NCBI RefSeq assembly: GCF_003255815.1
Contig: NC_037681.1
Coordinates: forward strand, 63,131,690-63,195,689
Source of the DNA: Theropithecus gelada
Taxonomy: Eukaryota; Chordata; Mammalia; Primates; Cercopithecidae
Direction of reading: 5' to 3'
DNA length: 64,000 nucleotides
In this document: piece after piece, positions 46,401 to 57,632 of the stretch
Layout: each line of letters begins with the position of its first letter
How positions within the stretch are numbered: position 1 is the first letter of the stretch
Position numbers and translations under genes: made by a program
Notes under the pieces: model-generated
What the model saw: only the letters and a program-made list of their open reading frames with translations
The model's database searches: none
What the model was told of the DNA's origin: nothing

Positions 46401-47515
46401 TATGAAATATTTTGATACAGGTGTGCAATATGTAATAATCACCTCTTGGAACATCTCAAATACACACACACACACGCACTGAAACCTAATAGTTAGAAAA
46501 CTGCATTTTAACTTCATTCCCCTTTTTAACTTTTTGTTGATTCTGTGTCTTATTGTACTATGTCTTGGAAAGTTGTAGTTATTATTTTTGATTGGTTCAT
46601 CATTCAGACTTTCTACTTAAGACTTAAGTGTAGTTTACATACCACAGTTACAGTGTTACAATACTCGATGTGTTTTTCTGTGTACTTACTATTACCAGTG
46701 GGTTTTGTACCGTCAGATGATTTCCTTTTGCTCACCGACATCTGGTTTTTTTTCTGATTAAAGAACTCCCTTTAGCATTTCTAATTGGACAGGTCTAGTA
46801 TTGATGAAATCCTTCAGCTTTTGTTTGTCAGGAAGTCTTTATTTCTCCATCACGTTTGAAGGATATTTTCACTGGATATACTATTATTGGGTAAAGGTCT
46901 TTTCCTTCAGCACTTTAAATATGTCATGCCACTCTCTCCTGGCCTGTAAGGTTTCCATTGAGAAGTCTGCTGCCAAACGTATAGGAGCTCCGTTATAAGT
47001 TACTTGTTTTTGCTGTCTTGTTGCTTTTAAGGTTCTTTCCTTATCTTTGACCTTTGGGAGTTTGATTATAACCTTATTGAATATTGATGTTGATATTTTT
47101 CTCCAGGTTTGGGAAGTTCTCTGATATTATCCCTTTGAATAATCTTCTTGCCTCTCTTTCTCTACCTCTTCTTTAAGGCCAGTAACTCTTAGATTTGCTC
47201 TTTCAAGGCTATTTTCTAGATCCTGTAGGCGGGCTTCATTGGTTTTATTCTTTGCTTTTTTCTCTCCTCTGAGTGGGTATTTTCAAATAACCTGTCTTCA
47301 GGCTCAATAATTCTTTCTTCTGCTTAATTAGTTCCACTATTAAATGACTCTGATGCATTTTTTCAGCATGTTAATTGCATTTTTAACTCAAGAATTTCTG
47401 CTTGATTCTTTTTATTTCAATCTCTTTGTTAAATTTGTCTGACAGAATTCTGAATTCCTTCTCTCTGTTATCTTGAATTTCTTTGAGTTTCCTCAAAACA
47501 GCTATCTTGAATTCT

Positions 47516-47815
47516 TTTTTTTTTTGGAGACAGAGAGAGTCCTGTTCTGTTACCCAGGCTGGAGTGCAATGGCATGATCTTGGCTCACTGCAACCTCTGC
47601 CTCCCGGGTTCAAGCAATTCTCGTGCCTCAGCCTCCCAAGTAGCTGCGATTACAGACATGCATCACTATGCCTGGCTAATTTTTTTTGTATTTTTAGTAG
47701 AGACAGGGTTTCGCCACGTTGACCAGGCTGGTCTCGAACTCCTGGCCTTATGTGATCCTCCTGCCGTGGCCTCCCAAAGTGCTGGGATTACAGGCATGAG
47801 CCACTGTGCCCAGCC
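47516..47815 (-). mobile_element. Alu, antisense
   Basis: T-tail, both arms, flanked by CAGCTATCTTGAATTC and CAGCTATTTTGAATTC. Confidence 0.94.
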
Positions 47816-48177
47816 AGCTATTTTGAATTCTCTATCTGAAAGGTCACATGTCTCTGTTTTTCCAGCATTGTTCCCTCCTGACTTATTTAGTTTGTTTGGT
47901 GAGGTCATGTTTTCCCGGATGATCTTGATGCTTGTAGATGTTCGTTAGTGTTTGAGCATTGAAGAGTTAGGTATTTATTGTAGTCTTCACAGTCTGGGCT
48001 TGTTTGTGTCCATCTTTCTTAAAAAGACGGTCTAAAGGACTTGGGCCTCAAGCCCAATATCACTGTGATTTTTGCAGACACAAAGTACTCGCTTGGTGGT
48101 CTCGGATTAGATCCAGAATTCTCTGGATTACCATACAGACTCTTGTTCTTTTCCCTTTCTCTCAAAGAAACAGTGTC

Positions 48178-48260
48178 TCTCCTTCTCCCTCTCCCCCTCC
48201 CCCACTCCCCCTCCCCTCCCCTCCCCCACTCCCCCACTCCCCCTCCCCCCGCTCCCCTGA
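48178..48260. repeat. C-rich (CCCCT/CCCCACT)n tract
   Basis: Almost pure pyrimidine on +, with many C4-C6 runs separated by single T or ACT. The minus strand carries G4-G6 runs suitable for G-quadruplexes. It lies in the antisense L1 5' region. Confidence 0.95.
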
Positions 48261-49805
48261 GCTACCTGGAACTGGGGTGTGGTGATGCAAGCACTCTTGT
48301 GGTTACCACCACTGGGACTGTGCTGGGTCATGCCTGCCATAACTGCTCACTTGCTACCACCTATGCTAACTCAAGGCCCTAGGGCTCTACTATCAGCAGG
48401 TGCCAAAGTGAGACAGGTTTGTGTCCTTCCCTTTAGGACAGTGAGTTCCTCCAAGCCCCGGTGAGTCCAGAGATGCTGTCTGAGAACCAGGGATTGGAGT
48501 CAGAAACCTTAGAAATTTATCTGATGTTCTGTTCTACTGTGACTAAGCTGGGACTCAAACCACAATATAAAATCAATCCTGCTTTTCCTTCCCCTTTCCA
48601 CAGGTAGAGGGGCCTCCCTGTGGACACCACCACCCAGCCACGATTGGGGGTGGGGGGTAGTTCTGCCAGGCCACCTCCAGTGTACACTTAAAGCCCAAGG
48701 GTTCTTCATTTCAGTCACCTGGTGGGGAATGCTGCCTGGCCTGGGATCACCCTTCAGGGAACTGGGCTTCTCTCTGGCCCAAGACAGGTCCAGAAATGCG
48801 GTTCAGGAGCTGAGGCCTGAACCTCATTTCTCTGGGGACCCCAAGAGCCTGCTTATTCCTCTACCCCACTGTGGCTGAGCGGTACCTAAGGTGCAAAACA
48901 ACAACATCCCTTTACTTGTCTATCTTCTTAAACAGAAGAAGCCTTTCACCATAGCCACCTATAGCTGGGAATGTGCTGGGTCACACCTGTAGTCAGCACA
49001 TCTCAGAGCCCAAGGCCCACGGTGTACTACCTGGGCATTGCTGCTGGTTACTCGGGGCCCATGGGCTCTTTAGTCAGCAGCTGATGAATCTTGCAGGGAC
49101 TGGGTCCTTCCTTTAAGGCGGCAGGTTCCGTTTTGTCCAGATGGTGTCTAGAAACGTGTCTAGGAGCTAGGACCTGCAATGGAGGCCTCACGACTCTGCC
49201 TGGGGCCCTATCCTGCTGCGGCTGAGCAGGTATCCAAGATGCAAGACAAAGTCCTCTTTACTCTTCCCTTTCCATCGCTTAAGCAGAAGGAAGGAGATGT
49301 TTTTGCCCCTGAGCTGTACTGCCTGGGTTTGGGGGAGAGGTGGTGCAATCACTCCTTTAGCCACCCTGGGTGTCTCCCTAGGTCACGTGCCACCCTAAGT
49401 CCTCTGGCTCTGAGTCCAGCCCAGCCCTAGGAATTGTTTAGGAGTTGAAGTCCTTGTGTACCTAGACTGTCTTCCAAGTTTACCTAGGTCCTCAGAGCAC
49501 TTCAGCCCATGGTCACCAGGCTTGTTGAGAAACTCAAGTTCCAACCTATGGGATGGGTGATTATCTTCTGGCTAGGTCTGGTACAGATTCTCCCTCCTTG
49601 CACAGGTACTGGCTGACCCCAGCATGGGTTTATTCTCTGCTGTCACAGGGCAGCACTAAGTTCAATGTAAAGTCCCCTAGTCACTGTGATGTTCTTCCCC
49701 CATATGCACAGACTCTGGCACTGCAAGGCCTCTGCCAGGGGATGGGAGGGGGGTGGCATCAGCGATTCAAGACTGTCTGTCCTGCCCTCCTCATCACTTC
49801 TTTCA

Positions 49806-50096
49806 GCAGGGTGCAGTGACTCATGCCTGTAATCCCAGCACTTTGGGAGGCTGAGGCGGGCAGATCACGAGGTCAGGAGATCGAGACCATCCTGGCTAAC
49901 ATGGTGAAACCCCGTCTCTACTAAAAAATACAAAAAAATTAGCGGGGCGGGTTGGCGGGCGCCTGTAGTCCCAGCTGCTTGGGAGGCTGAGGCAGGAGAA
50001 TGGTGTGAACCCAGGAGGCAGAGCTTGCAGTGAGCCGATATCGTGCCCCTGCACGCCGGGCGACAAAGTGAAACGCCAAAAAAAAAAAAAAAAAAA
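49806..50096 (+). mobile_element. AluY-like, sense, in the L1 5' region
   Basis: CAGGGTGCAGTGACTCATGC to an 18-base A-tail. It is flanked by 37-base direct repeats (49769-49805, 50099-50135) that differ at 6 positions. Confidence 0.92.
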
Positions 50097-50292
50097 GAAA
50101 GATTGTCTCTCCTACCCTCCTCAATGCTTCTTTCAAGGATATGCAGAGACCAAATGACACACAGTCTTAGCTGCCATCTTTGGAAGCTGAAGTAACTCAG
50201 GCTAAAGCTATTTAAATACCGTTTCTAAAATAGTGCTGCAGCCTCACCTGTAGCTTGAGAACTTTCCTGAGTAAGTCATGAAATGTTATTAG

Positions 50293-50575
50293 GGCTGGTC
50301 ACGGTGGCTCATCTGTGATCCTAGGACTTTGGGAGGCTGAGATGGAAGGATTGCTTGAGCCTAGGAGTTTGAGACCAGCCTGGGCAACATAGGGAGACCC
50401 CCAACTCTACAGAAAATAATAAAAAATTAGCCGGGCATGGTGTCACACCTATAGTCCCAGCTGAGGAGGCTGAGGCGGGAGGACCACTAGACCCTGGGAG
50501 GTTGAGACTGCAATGAGCTATGATCATGCCACTGCACTGCAGCCTGGGTGACCCTGTCTCTTAAATAAAAAGAGA
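50293..50575 (+). mobile_element. AluJ-like, sense
   Basis: GGGCTGGTCACGGTGGCTCA to CTGTCTCTTAAATAAAAAG, flanked by GAAATGTTATTAG and GAAATGTTATCAG. Confidence 0.9.
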
Positions 50576-50789
50576 AAGAAATGTTATCAGTTATGATGTT
50601 TATATTTTTTAGTAAAATTTATAAATGGAATGAGAAATGGAATGTATTGTGTTAGAGTCTCTTACTGAATACGACTTGTTTGGGGTACCGTTTCCTAAGG
50701 ATTAATTTTAAATTTCTCAAATATTCTAGAATGAATCTTCCATATGGATATTTGCTTCATTATTTTAAAGAAGTGGTTTTTAAGGATCA

Positions 50790-51092
50790 GGTGTGATGGC
50801 TCACACCTGTAATCCCAGCACTTTGGGAGGCCGAGGTAGGCGGATCACCTGAGGTTAGGAGTTGGAGACCAGCCTGGCCAACATGGTGAAACCTTGTCTC
50901 TACTAAAAATATAAAAAATTAGCCGGGCATGGTGGCATGTGCTTCTTTCTAATCCCAGCTACTTGGGAGGCTGAGGCAGAATTGCCTGAACCCAGGAAGC
51001 GGAGGTTGCTGTGAGCTGAGATTGGGCCACTGTACTACCTGGGCAACAAAGTGACAGTCTGTCTCAAAAAAAAAAAAAAAAAAAAAAAAAAA
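50790..51092 (+). mobile_element. Alu, sense, close upstream of exon 51187
   Basis: GGATCAGGTGTGATGGCTCAC to a ~26-base A-tail; AAGTGGTTTTTAA on both sides. Confidence 0.93.
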
Positions 51093-51186
51093 GTGGTTTT
51101 TAAAGGAAAGTACTTTCTATAGTAGCTTATTTTCATCTCATTTTATTGCATGTTAACATAGATGATATATTGATTTTTTTTTTCAG

Positions 51187-51261
51187 CTTCCTTGGAAATC
51201 ATTGACTAGCATCATTGAATATTATTACATGTGGAAAACTACTGACAGATATGTGCAACAG
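51187..51261 (+). CDS. MTA3: MTA3 exon, second part of SANT
   Basis: This 75-base exon (25 codons, phase 0 at both ends) encodes [20 protein letters not shown] and RYVQQ. It is the last SANT helix. In MTA1 the Tyr-Tyr and Lys of the equivalent EYYYMWK segment line the inositol phosphate site at the HDAC1 interface, and all three residues are kept here. The acceptor is TTTTTTTTTCAG|CTT and the donor is CAACAG|GTAATT. An Alu ends 94 bases upstream of the exon. Confidence 0.96.
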
Positions 51262-52042
51262 GTAATTTTTTTCCTATTGCTACCAATGTGGTTGCATTAA
51301 AATTAACTTTGTTTATATTTTAATATTTTTTAGCAATGTACTAATTTTAAATTTGTTTACCTTACTTTTTCCAGACTACTTTAAACTATACGATTTCATA
51401 TCTTTAGGATATTATTTAAGATTTTAATCTTAATATTTCCTTGATTTCAGCATGAATTACGATAAATATTTTGGAGAGATACCACTAGAGGGGCATTATT
51501 TTCCTTGCATTTGACTGGTACTTCATCTCTTTGTAGTTCATGGCACTGATCAAAGATGTGATGCTAACACAAACCTCTTGAACAAGTTATTTTTATGAAG
51601 AATTGAGAATTTAGACCAATGTCATCAGCCGTATAATTAGATATATTTTTAAAGATCTTCTGAAACTTCTTTACATGACATTTGTGTGGCTATACCCCCG
51701 AAATCCTTGACCTTAACTGTAGTAGTCTTACTAGTGTGGTGTTTTGGTACTGTACATAAACTTTTTCTTAAATTTAATTTTTGAGTCCTTCTCAAATATC
51801 CTAAATTCAGGTAACTCTCAATTACTTATTTTTTAAATAATATTACCTCTGGGGAATGGTACATTTTCCCAAAGTGACATCAGCCAATACTTGTGTTATG
51901 TTTGTATAGGCACATATTAGAACTGATAAAGAAGCAAATATATTTAACAAAGACATTATTTTTCCTATATATGTAGGTTATACAGTGGCAAGTATTAGAT
52001 GCTATAAAAAAAATTTTATGACTCACCTTTAAAATATCATAG
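51262..52042. other. Intron, unassigned
   Basis: AT-rich, no family recognised. Confidence 0.35.
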
Positions 52043-52190
52043 TGAGCTGGACGTGGTGGTGTGCACCTATATTCCCAGCATTTTGGGAGACCAAGACAGG
52101 AGGATTGCTCAGCCCAGGAGTTCATGTCCAGCCTGGGCAACATAACAAGACCCCGTCTCTAAAAATAAATGAAAAATTGAAAACAAAAAA
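52043..52190 (+). mobile_element. FLAM-type Alu monomer, sense
   Basis: GAGCTGGACGTGGTGGTGTG to an A-rich tail, flanked by AAATATCATAGTGA and AAATACCATGGTGA. Confidence 0.86.
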
Positions 52191-53188
52191 TACCATGGTG
52201 AATTGTTGAGGTCACGAATAGTGAATAGATACCCAAGGCTTGTTGAAAAATATAATATAATTCAGAAAGTGCTTATTATGAACAACTTAGGTATAGATCA
52301 AGACCATGTAGTCTGGAAACCTGTGTTATTAAATTAAAAAAGAGTCTCTAAAGATGGAGATGATGGTATCAAGGATGGTTGAAAAGTAGATAATATTCTT
52401 TCCAAAAATTTCAACCCTGTTCTAAAAGTTTCAAGTTGTCCCCCTAAGTATTTCTGTTTTCTCCTCATTGGGAAAATAGAAGATAGCCTTATATTCTGGT
52501 TTGTCTTATTTTTGGACATCAACCGTATGTTATTTTGCTTCTCTATTTGCCTACACTATCATGTTGGTCAGTGTCTGGTTTGATTATATAATCTCCTTCC
52601 CATTCCTTTCCCTACATGTGGCTCCTAATTGGTTCCAGTAAAATAAGTTCAGCTGAGGTTTAAAGTTTAATGCGTATCTCCCAACATTTGAGAATAAATG
52701 TTTATTTAGTTCTACTTAGAATAGCCACAGTCACTCCTCTTGCCTGGATTTTGAAAACAAATAATCTCTGAATATTTTTCTAAAAGCAGAGAGAGAGAGA
52801 GAGAGAGAGAGAGTGTGTGTGTGTGTGTGTGTGTTTTCTTCTAGAAAGGCAGGTAAGTAAGTAGTAAAGTAGAAACTAAATTTGAAAAGTAAAAATGGTT
52901 ACTTTTTAAAGTTCCTGTTTATTCACTCAGAGAGGAATGGAAAATGGAGTTGCTCATTGCTTTATTTTTTAAAATCTATGCCTAAAATGGTATTGTACCA
53001 CAGAACCTAGTGACTTTTCTTAGACATTATTGCAGTTTAAGAATATGCATATGAAAGAAAAGCTTATCTTAAAATTGTAATTTTTGAATTACACTTTAAT
53101 ACATATTTTCTGGTGAATTTTTAAGACAATGAACAATAGTAATAATTAGGCATTGCATGTAAAATGTTTTATTCATCTTTTGAATTAG
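52191..53188. other. Intron with one microsatellite
   Basis: Single-copy-like AT-rich sequence. Holds the GA/GT microsatellite at 52789-52834 and ends in the acceptor of exon 53189. Confidence 0.4.
52789..52834. repeat. (GA)12(GT)~11 compound microsatellite
   Basis: GA units run to 52812 and switch to GT units to about 52834 without interruption. Confidence 0.97.
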
Positions 53189-53247
53189 AAACGTCTAAAA
53201 GCAGCAGAAGCTGAGAGTAAACTGAAACAAGTATATATCCCAACTTA
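53189..53247 (+). CDS. MTA3: MTA3 exon, linker after SANT
   Basis: This 59-base exon encodes KRLKAAEAESKLKQVYIPT and two bases (TA) of a Tyr codon. It is a charged, probably helical linker between SANT and the zinc finger. The acceptor is TTTTGAATTAG|AAA and the donor is ACTTA|GTAAGT. The next exon begins with C, giving TAC (Tyr) whichever of its two possible acceptors is used. Confidence 0.94.
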
Positions 53248-53817
53248 GTAAGTAATTGAAATCTTTTAAAATATTTGTTATGGTCTTAATTTTGTCATTG
53301 CAGAATATGTCATTTTGTTCAATTTCAGCAAAATTTGAACTTTTGTGTATCTTCCTTCTTCTACAAAGCATGAGACTTACTATTATACCAGTACAATAAA
53401 AAGGAACCAGTGAGAGAAACCTGAAATAGTCTAACCTAAAGAATAGAGGAAGAAATGTACTATATACTATACTTTTATCAAATCAAAGCTGCAGGGAAAG
53501 TGTCAGAAAACCTATGAAACACTGTATTATTTGAAGCAAATGTGTTTCAGAAAGCTAGCAGCTTTTCAAACTATAGATTTTGTTTGGGTAATGCATACTG
53601 CTCTTTGGAGGTTTGTTGTTTATTTGAGGATTTTTACATTGTTTTCTTGGTTCTAATGACAATTAGAACCATACTTGGTAAACGTGTGATAAATAATGGA
53701 GAGGTTTTGATTTTTTTGTGTGTCTAGTGTTCTATCATTATTATACTTTGAATTCAGAAATCATTGTCGTCCCAAAATGAATGCCATTTTTTTTTTCCAT
53801 TTGCTTTGTTTTAAATG
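53248..53817. other. Intron, unassigned
   Basis: No family recognised; a 61-codon open frame at 53542 has no coding-like features. Confidence 0.35.
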
Positions 53818-53890
53818 AGGCTGGGCGTGGTAGCTCATGCCTATAATCCCACCACTTTGGGGGACCTCGTTTCTGCAAAAAATTTAAAAG
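53818..53890 (+). mobile_element. Alu remnant with large internal deletion, sense
   Basis: Keeps the head GGCTGGGCGTGGTAGCTCAT, then jumps to a short CTCGTTTCTGCAAAAAATTT end. Confidence 0.8.
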
Positions 53891-54527
53891 AAATATAAAT
53901 TGCTGTATTCTTCTGTTGAGATTTTCAGAGTTTGCTTATTCATTTGTTCAGGAAGAATTGGTTTATGAAGCACCACGTGTATATTGTTCTATCCTAGATT
54001 CTTTTAGGATTAAAATGAGATTTATTGCACAATTCTATGTGCTGCTCCAAGCCTTTTCTCCCTCTTCAACCTATTTACAGTTGCTTAATAACTAGCCTTT
54101 TGTTTCCGGAATTTTGATATTTTGTATAATACATGTTTTTATATACATATAGGAGGCCTCATAGACAATGAGTGGTGATCTTTCATATTGATCTTTTACC
54201 TCAAGGCAGATAACTCTGGTTTGATTTTAAGAACATGTAATTTTTAGAGTCTGTAATTTTTATTAAGAATTGTAATAGCCCATCTGCAGAGTGGTTTTCT
54301 AATTCCTTCTAAATCATATATTTTATATGATGAATTTATAAAAGAGCCACTCCTCAAATAAAATACTTGTGTGTCTTAGATTTTCAAAAGCAAGCATACC
54401 AGCTTTCTTATACTTCAAAGTGCTGCCACCATGAAATAATACATTTAACTAGTTTTGACCAAGTAACCCAGATAATTGTTTCCATTTGGCTTTACTTTGA
54501 CCTTGGAGTCAATGTAATCTAAGTCAG
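53891..54527. other. Intron, unassigned
   Basis: AT-rich, no family recognised. Confidence 0.3.
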
Positions 54528-54600
54528 GGATCAATAAACTATAGTCTCAAGCCAAATCTGACCTACTGCTTGTTTTTGTGAATAAAATTTTGCTTTATTT
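54528..54600. mobile_element. hAT-type small DNA transposon end
   Basis: CAGGGATCAATAAACTATAG, GCCAAATCTGACCTACTGCT and TTTTTGTGAATAAAATTTTG follow a common non-autonomous hAT element, cut by the Alu that follows. Confidence 0.5.
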
Positions 54601-54815
54601 TTGTTTTGTTTTGTGAGATGGGGTCGTCTTGCTCTGTCACCTTGGTTTAAGTGCAACGGTGCAATCATGGCTCACGGCAGCCTCAACCTCCCAGGCTCAA
54701 GTGATCCTCCCACCTCAGCACCCCCAAGTAGCTGGGACTACAGGCATGCACCACCACACCCGACTAATTGATTTTTTTGTAAAGACAGTGTCTCCCTATG
54801 TTACCTGGGAGTTCT
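54601..54815 (-). mobile_element. Alu, antisense, truncated
   Basis: (TTTTG)n tail, one arm and part of the second, ending TCCCTATGTTACCTGGGAG. Confidence 0.85.
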
Positions 54816-54829
54816 CATGAATAGTGGAA

Positions 54830-55665
54830 ATTGATTTTAAACAATGAAGAGTCATGGTCAGGTTAGCACTTTAAGATCACCTGCTATATGTTGGGAAATG
54901 GTTTGAGGAAGAGGACTAAGAGTAGATGCAGGGGGACCAGTTATGAAGTTCTTGGAGAGGAAAGATAACACTAGCTTGACCTGGAGTAGTAGCTCTGGAA
55001 ATGGTGTGATATTTGAAGGTGGCTGACTTTTATGGCAGGTAGGGGGTGTCTAGTGTGAATCCTAGGTTTCTGGCACAGTAAAGTGGGTTACCATGCTATT
55101 TGTTAAGCTCAGAAACTGGCAGAGAATCAGGTTAGGTCATTCTGAGTTTATCGGAAAAGAGTTGTTCAATATGCTATCACCAAATACTGGATGTATTGGT
55201 CTTAAACTCAGTGTGGAAAAGTCTGGACTAGAGATACATATTTGAGCTTCATCAGCATACAATAATTATATTTGAAACCATAGGTAAGATTTCTGAGGGA
55301 GAGCAATAAGAAAAGGGCCTTGACTTAGCCTTGAATAAATCCAGTATTTATAGATCAGATAGAATATGATAAGCTAAACAAGGATAGCTAGGTGAGTATG
55401 GTATCACAGAAGCTAAAAGAGGAGTATGTTTCAAGGAGGGGGAAAGAGATTTAACAGTGTTGGATGCTGGTGGGAAATAGCCAAGGAATTTAATAACATG
55501 GAGATCATTGGTGATCTTATTGGCATGGTGAGCACTGCTGCATATGAGCCAAGGAGGTACAAGCAGATGAGAGAGCGAGTGTACAGTGTTCTCTAGAGGG
55601 CAGGAGGGCTGGAATCTGGAACACAGATGAGGGGAGTGAGGGGAGATTTGAGCATTAGATAAAAG
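54830..55665 (-). mobile_element. L2, antisense, long
   Basis: Antisense L2 text throughout: AGAGTCATGGTCAGG, ATGCAGGGGGACCAGTTATG, TTTGAGCTTCATCAGCATAC, TGTTTCAAGGAGGGGGAAAG, CATGGAGATCATTGGTGATC. No ORF survives. Confidence 0.72.
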
Positions 55666-56225
55666 AAAGGGCAATTTCATATAATGTGTCTTTTAAAACG
55701 TTAAAAATGTTTGCTTATAGTCACAGATTGTCACAATGACATCAATCATTTGTCCCCTGGGAATTAATCTGTAGGTACCTGGTTTTGCAGAACATATTTT
55801 ATGTGATTCACATGTCTGTATGCAGTCTTGGCACACTTGTTTTCCTTTTGTGATTATCATTAAGACAAGTGATGTATTCAATCAAATAACGTTCTAGATT
55901 CAGTTGAGCAATGAACTTTGCTCTCATTCTTTTTTAAGGCAGCTTAACTGTACATTTGTGTTAGCTCTTTTTCAACACACATATTTAGCCCTGGGTTAAA
56001 TATCAGAAATTTTCATATTTCTGGGAAACCTCTGTCCAGTCATTTGACCCTAAGGGGAAATCAGTTCTATCTATATATAGTAGATTTTTTAAAAAAGGAA
56101 TATTGTATATTATTGAAAATGCTAGTCATTCTAAATCGCCACTTTTCACTTAGTGTAGTTTCACCTGAAAACTATAAGAAGAGAAACACCTTCTATCTGA
56201 TTTAAAATATGTTAATATGTTTTAG
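55666..56225. other. Intron, unassigned
   Basis: No family recognised. Confidence 0.3.
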
Positions 56226-56520
56226 GGCCAGGTACAGTGGCTCATGCCTGTAAACCCAACAGGTTAGGAGGCTGAGGCAGGAAGATCGCTTGAGGCCACG
56301 AGTTTGAGATCAGTCTGCACAAAGTAGTGAGACCTCATCTCTACAAAAAAATTTTAAAATTACCCAGACATGGAGGCAAATGCCTGTAGGCCCAGTTACT
56401 TGAAAGGCTGGGGTGGGGGGATTGTTTGAGCCCAGAGGTTTGATGCTGCAGTGAGTTGCGATCATGTCACTGTAGTCTGGGCAACAGAGTGAGATCCTGT
56501 CTCTAAAAAAATTAAGTAGA
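56226..56520 (+). mobile_element. Alu, sense
   Basis: GGGCCAGGTACAGTGGCTCA to CTGTCTCTAAAAAAATTAAG; first of five sense units. Confidence 0.92.
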
Positions 56521-56562
56521 TAGACAGATAATAAATAATACATTTTAAAAAATGTATTTTAT

Positions 56563-56695
56563 AACCAGGCATGGTGGTGTGTGACAGTAGTCCCAGCTAC
56601 TTGGGAGGCTAAGGTGGGAGGATCACCTGAGCCTGAGAGGTTGAGGCTGCAGTGAGCCATGGTAATGCCACTGCACTCCAGCCTGGGTGACCCTG

Positions 56696-56725
<30 letters not shown>
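56563..56725 (+). mobile_element. Alu right arm, sense
   Basis: Starts ACCAGGCATGGTGGTGTGTG and ends in a 26-base A-run. Confidence 0.9.
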
Positions 56726-56727
<2 letters not shown>

Positions 56728-56729
<2 letters not shown>

Positions 56730-57008
56730 AGGTCAGGCATGGTGGCTCACACCTGTTGAGGTGGGGTGATCCCTTGAACCCAGAAATTCAAGACCAGCCT
56801 GAGCAACATAGAGTCCCTGTATCTACCAAAAAAAAAAAAGAAAAAGAAAAGAGCCAGGCATGGTGGCACACACCTGCAGTCCCAGCTACTTGGGAGGGTG
56901 AGGTGGGAGTATCACCTGAGCCCAGGAGGTCAACACTGCAGTAAGTGGTGATCACACCACTACATACCAGCCTGGGTGACAAAGTGAGACCCTGCCTCAA
57001 AAAAAAGA
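56728..57008 (+). mobile_element. Alu, sense, head shortened
   Basis: About 30 bases after the head (CCCAGCACTTTGGGAGGC block) are missing: CACACCTGTTGAGGTGGGG. Confidence 0.9.
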
Positions 57009-57033
57009 AAAATGTCTTTTAAAAACCAATTTG

Positions 57034-57330
57034 TTGGCTGGGCACAGTGACTCACACCTGTAATCCCAGCACTTTGAGAGGCCGAGGTGGGTGGATCACC
57101 TGAGGTCAGGAGTTTGAGACCAGCCTGGCCAACAAGGTGAAACCCCGTCTCTAAAAATACAAAAATTAGCTGAGCATGGTGGCGGGAGCCCGTAATCCCA
57201 ACTACTTGGGAGACTGAGGCAGGAGAATCGCTTGAACCTGTGGGGGGCGGAGGTTGCAGTGAGCCGCGATCGTGCCACTTCATTCCAGCCTGGGTGAAAG
57301 AGTAAAACGCCATCTCAAAAAAAATAAATA
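57034..57330 (+). mobile_element. Alu, sense
   Basis: GGCTGGGCACAGTGACTCAC to AAAAAAAATAAATA. AAACCAATTTGT before it recurs after the next Alu at 57629. Confidence 0.93.
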
Positions 57331-57632
57331 GGCCAGGCATGGTGGCTCATGCCTGTAATCCCAGCACTTTGGGAGGCTGAGGCGGGCGGATCACCTGAGG
57401 CCAGGAGTTTGAGACCAGCCTGGCCAACATGGTGAAACACCGTCTCCACTAAAAATATAAAAATTAGCTGGGATTGGTGGCAGGTGCCTGTAGTCCCAGC
57501 TACTCAGGAGGCTGAGGCAGGAGAATCGCTTGAACCTGGGGGTGGAGGCTGCAGTGAGTCAGGATTACACCATTGCACTCCAGTCTGGGTGACAAGAGCA
57601 AGACTTCGTCTCAAACAAACAAACAAACAAAC
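57331..57632 (+). mobile_element. Alu, sense
   Basis: GGCCAGGCATGGTGGCTCAT to a (AAAC)n tail, placed in the A-tail of the previous copy. Confidence 0.93.

Larger units (their letters stand above)
41385..50185 (-). mobile_element. Long antisense L1M, interrupted, with probable 5' end
   Basis: On + it runs from 3' to 5'. The L1 3' end lies at 41385-41503 and 42241-42720 (GAGCCATGGGGTTGCTGGGT). ORF2 lies at 43471-45400 (TCTGGCTAGGAGTTTATCAG). A region of ORF1 and beyond spans 46500-47950. GC-rich 5' UTR-like sequence spans 48000-50150, ending AGCTGCCATCTTTGG, the complement of an L1-like start. Alus and another repeat (42721-43470) interrupt it. It could also be two or three separate L1 copies. 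No ORF survives. Confidence 0.58.

Noticed and set aside
48004..48382. Proline-rich open frames of 93 and 113 residues
   Set aside because: They are produced by the low-complexity C-rich tract at 48178-48260 and overlap in several frames, with no coding support.
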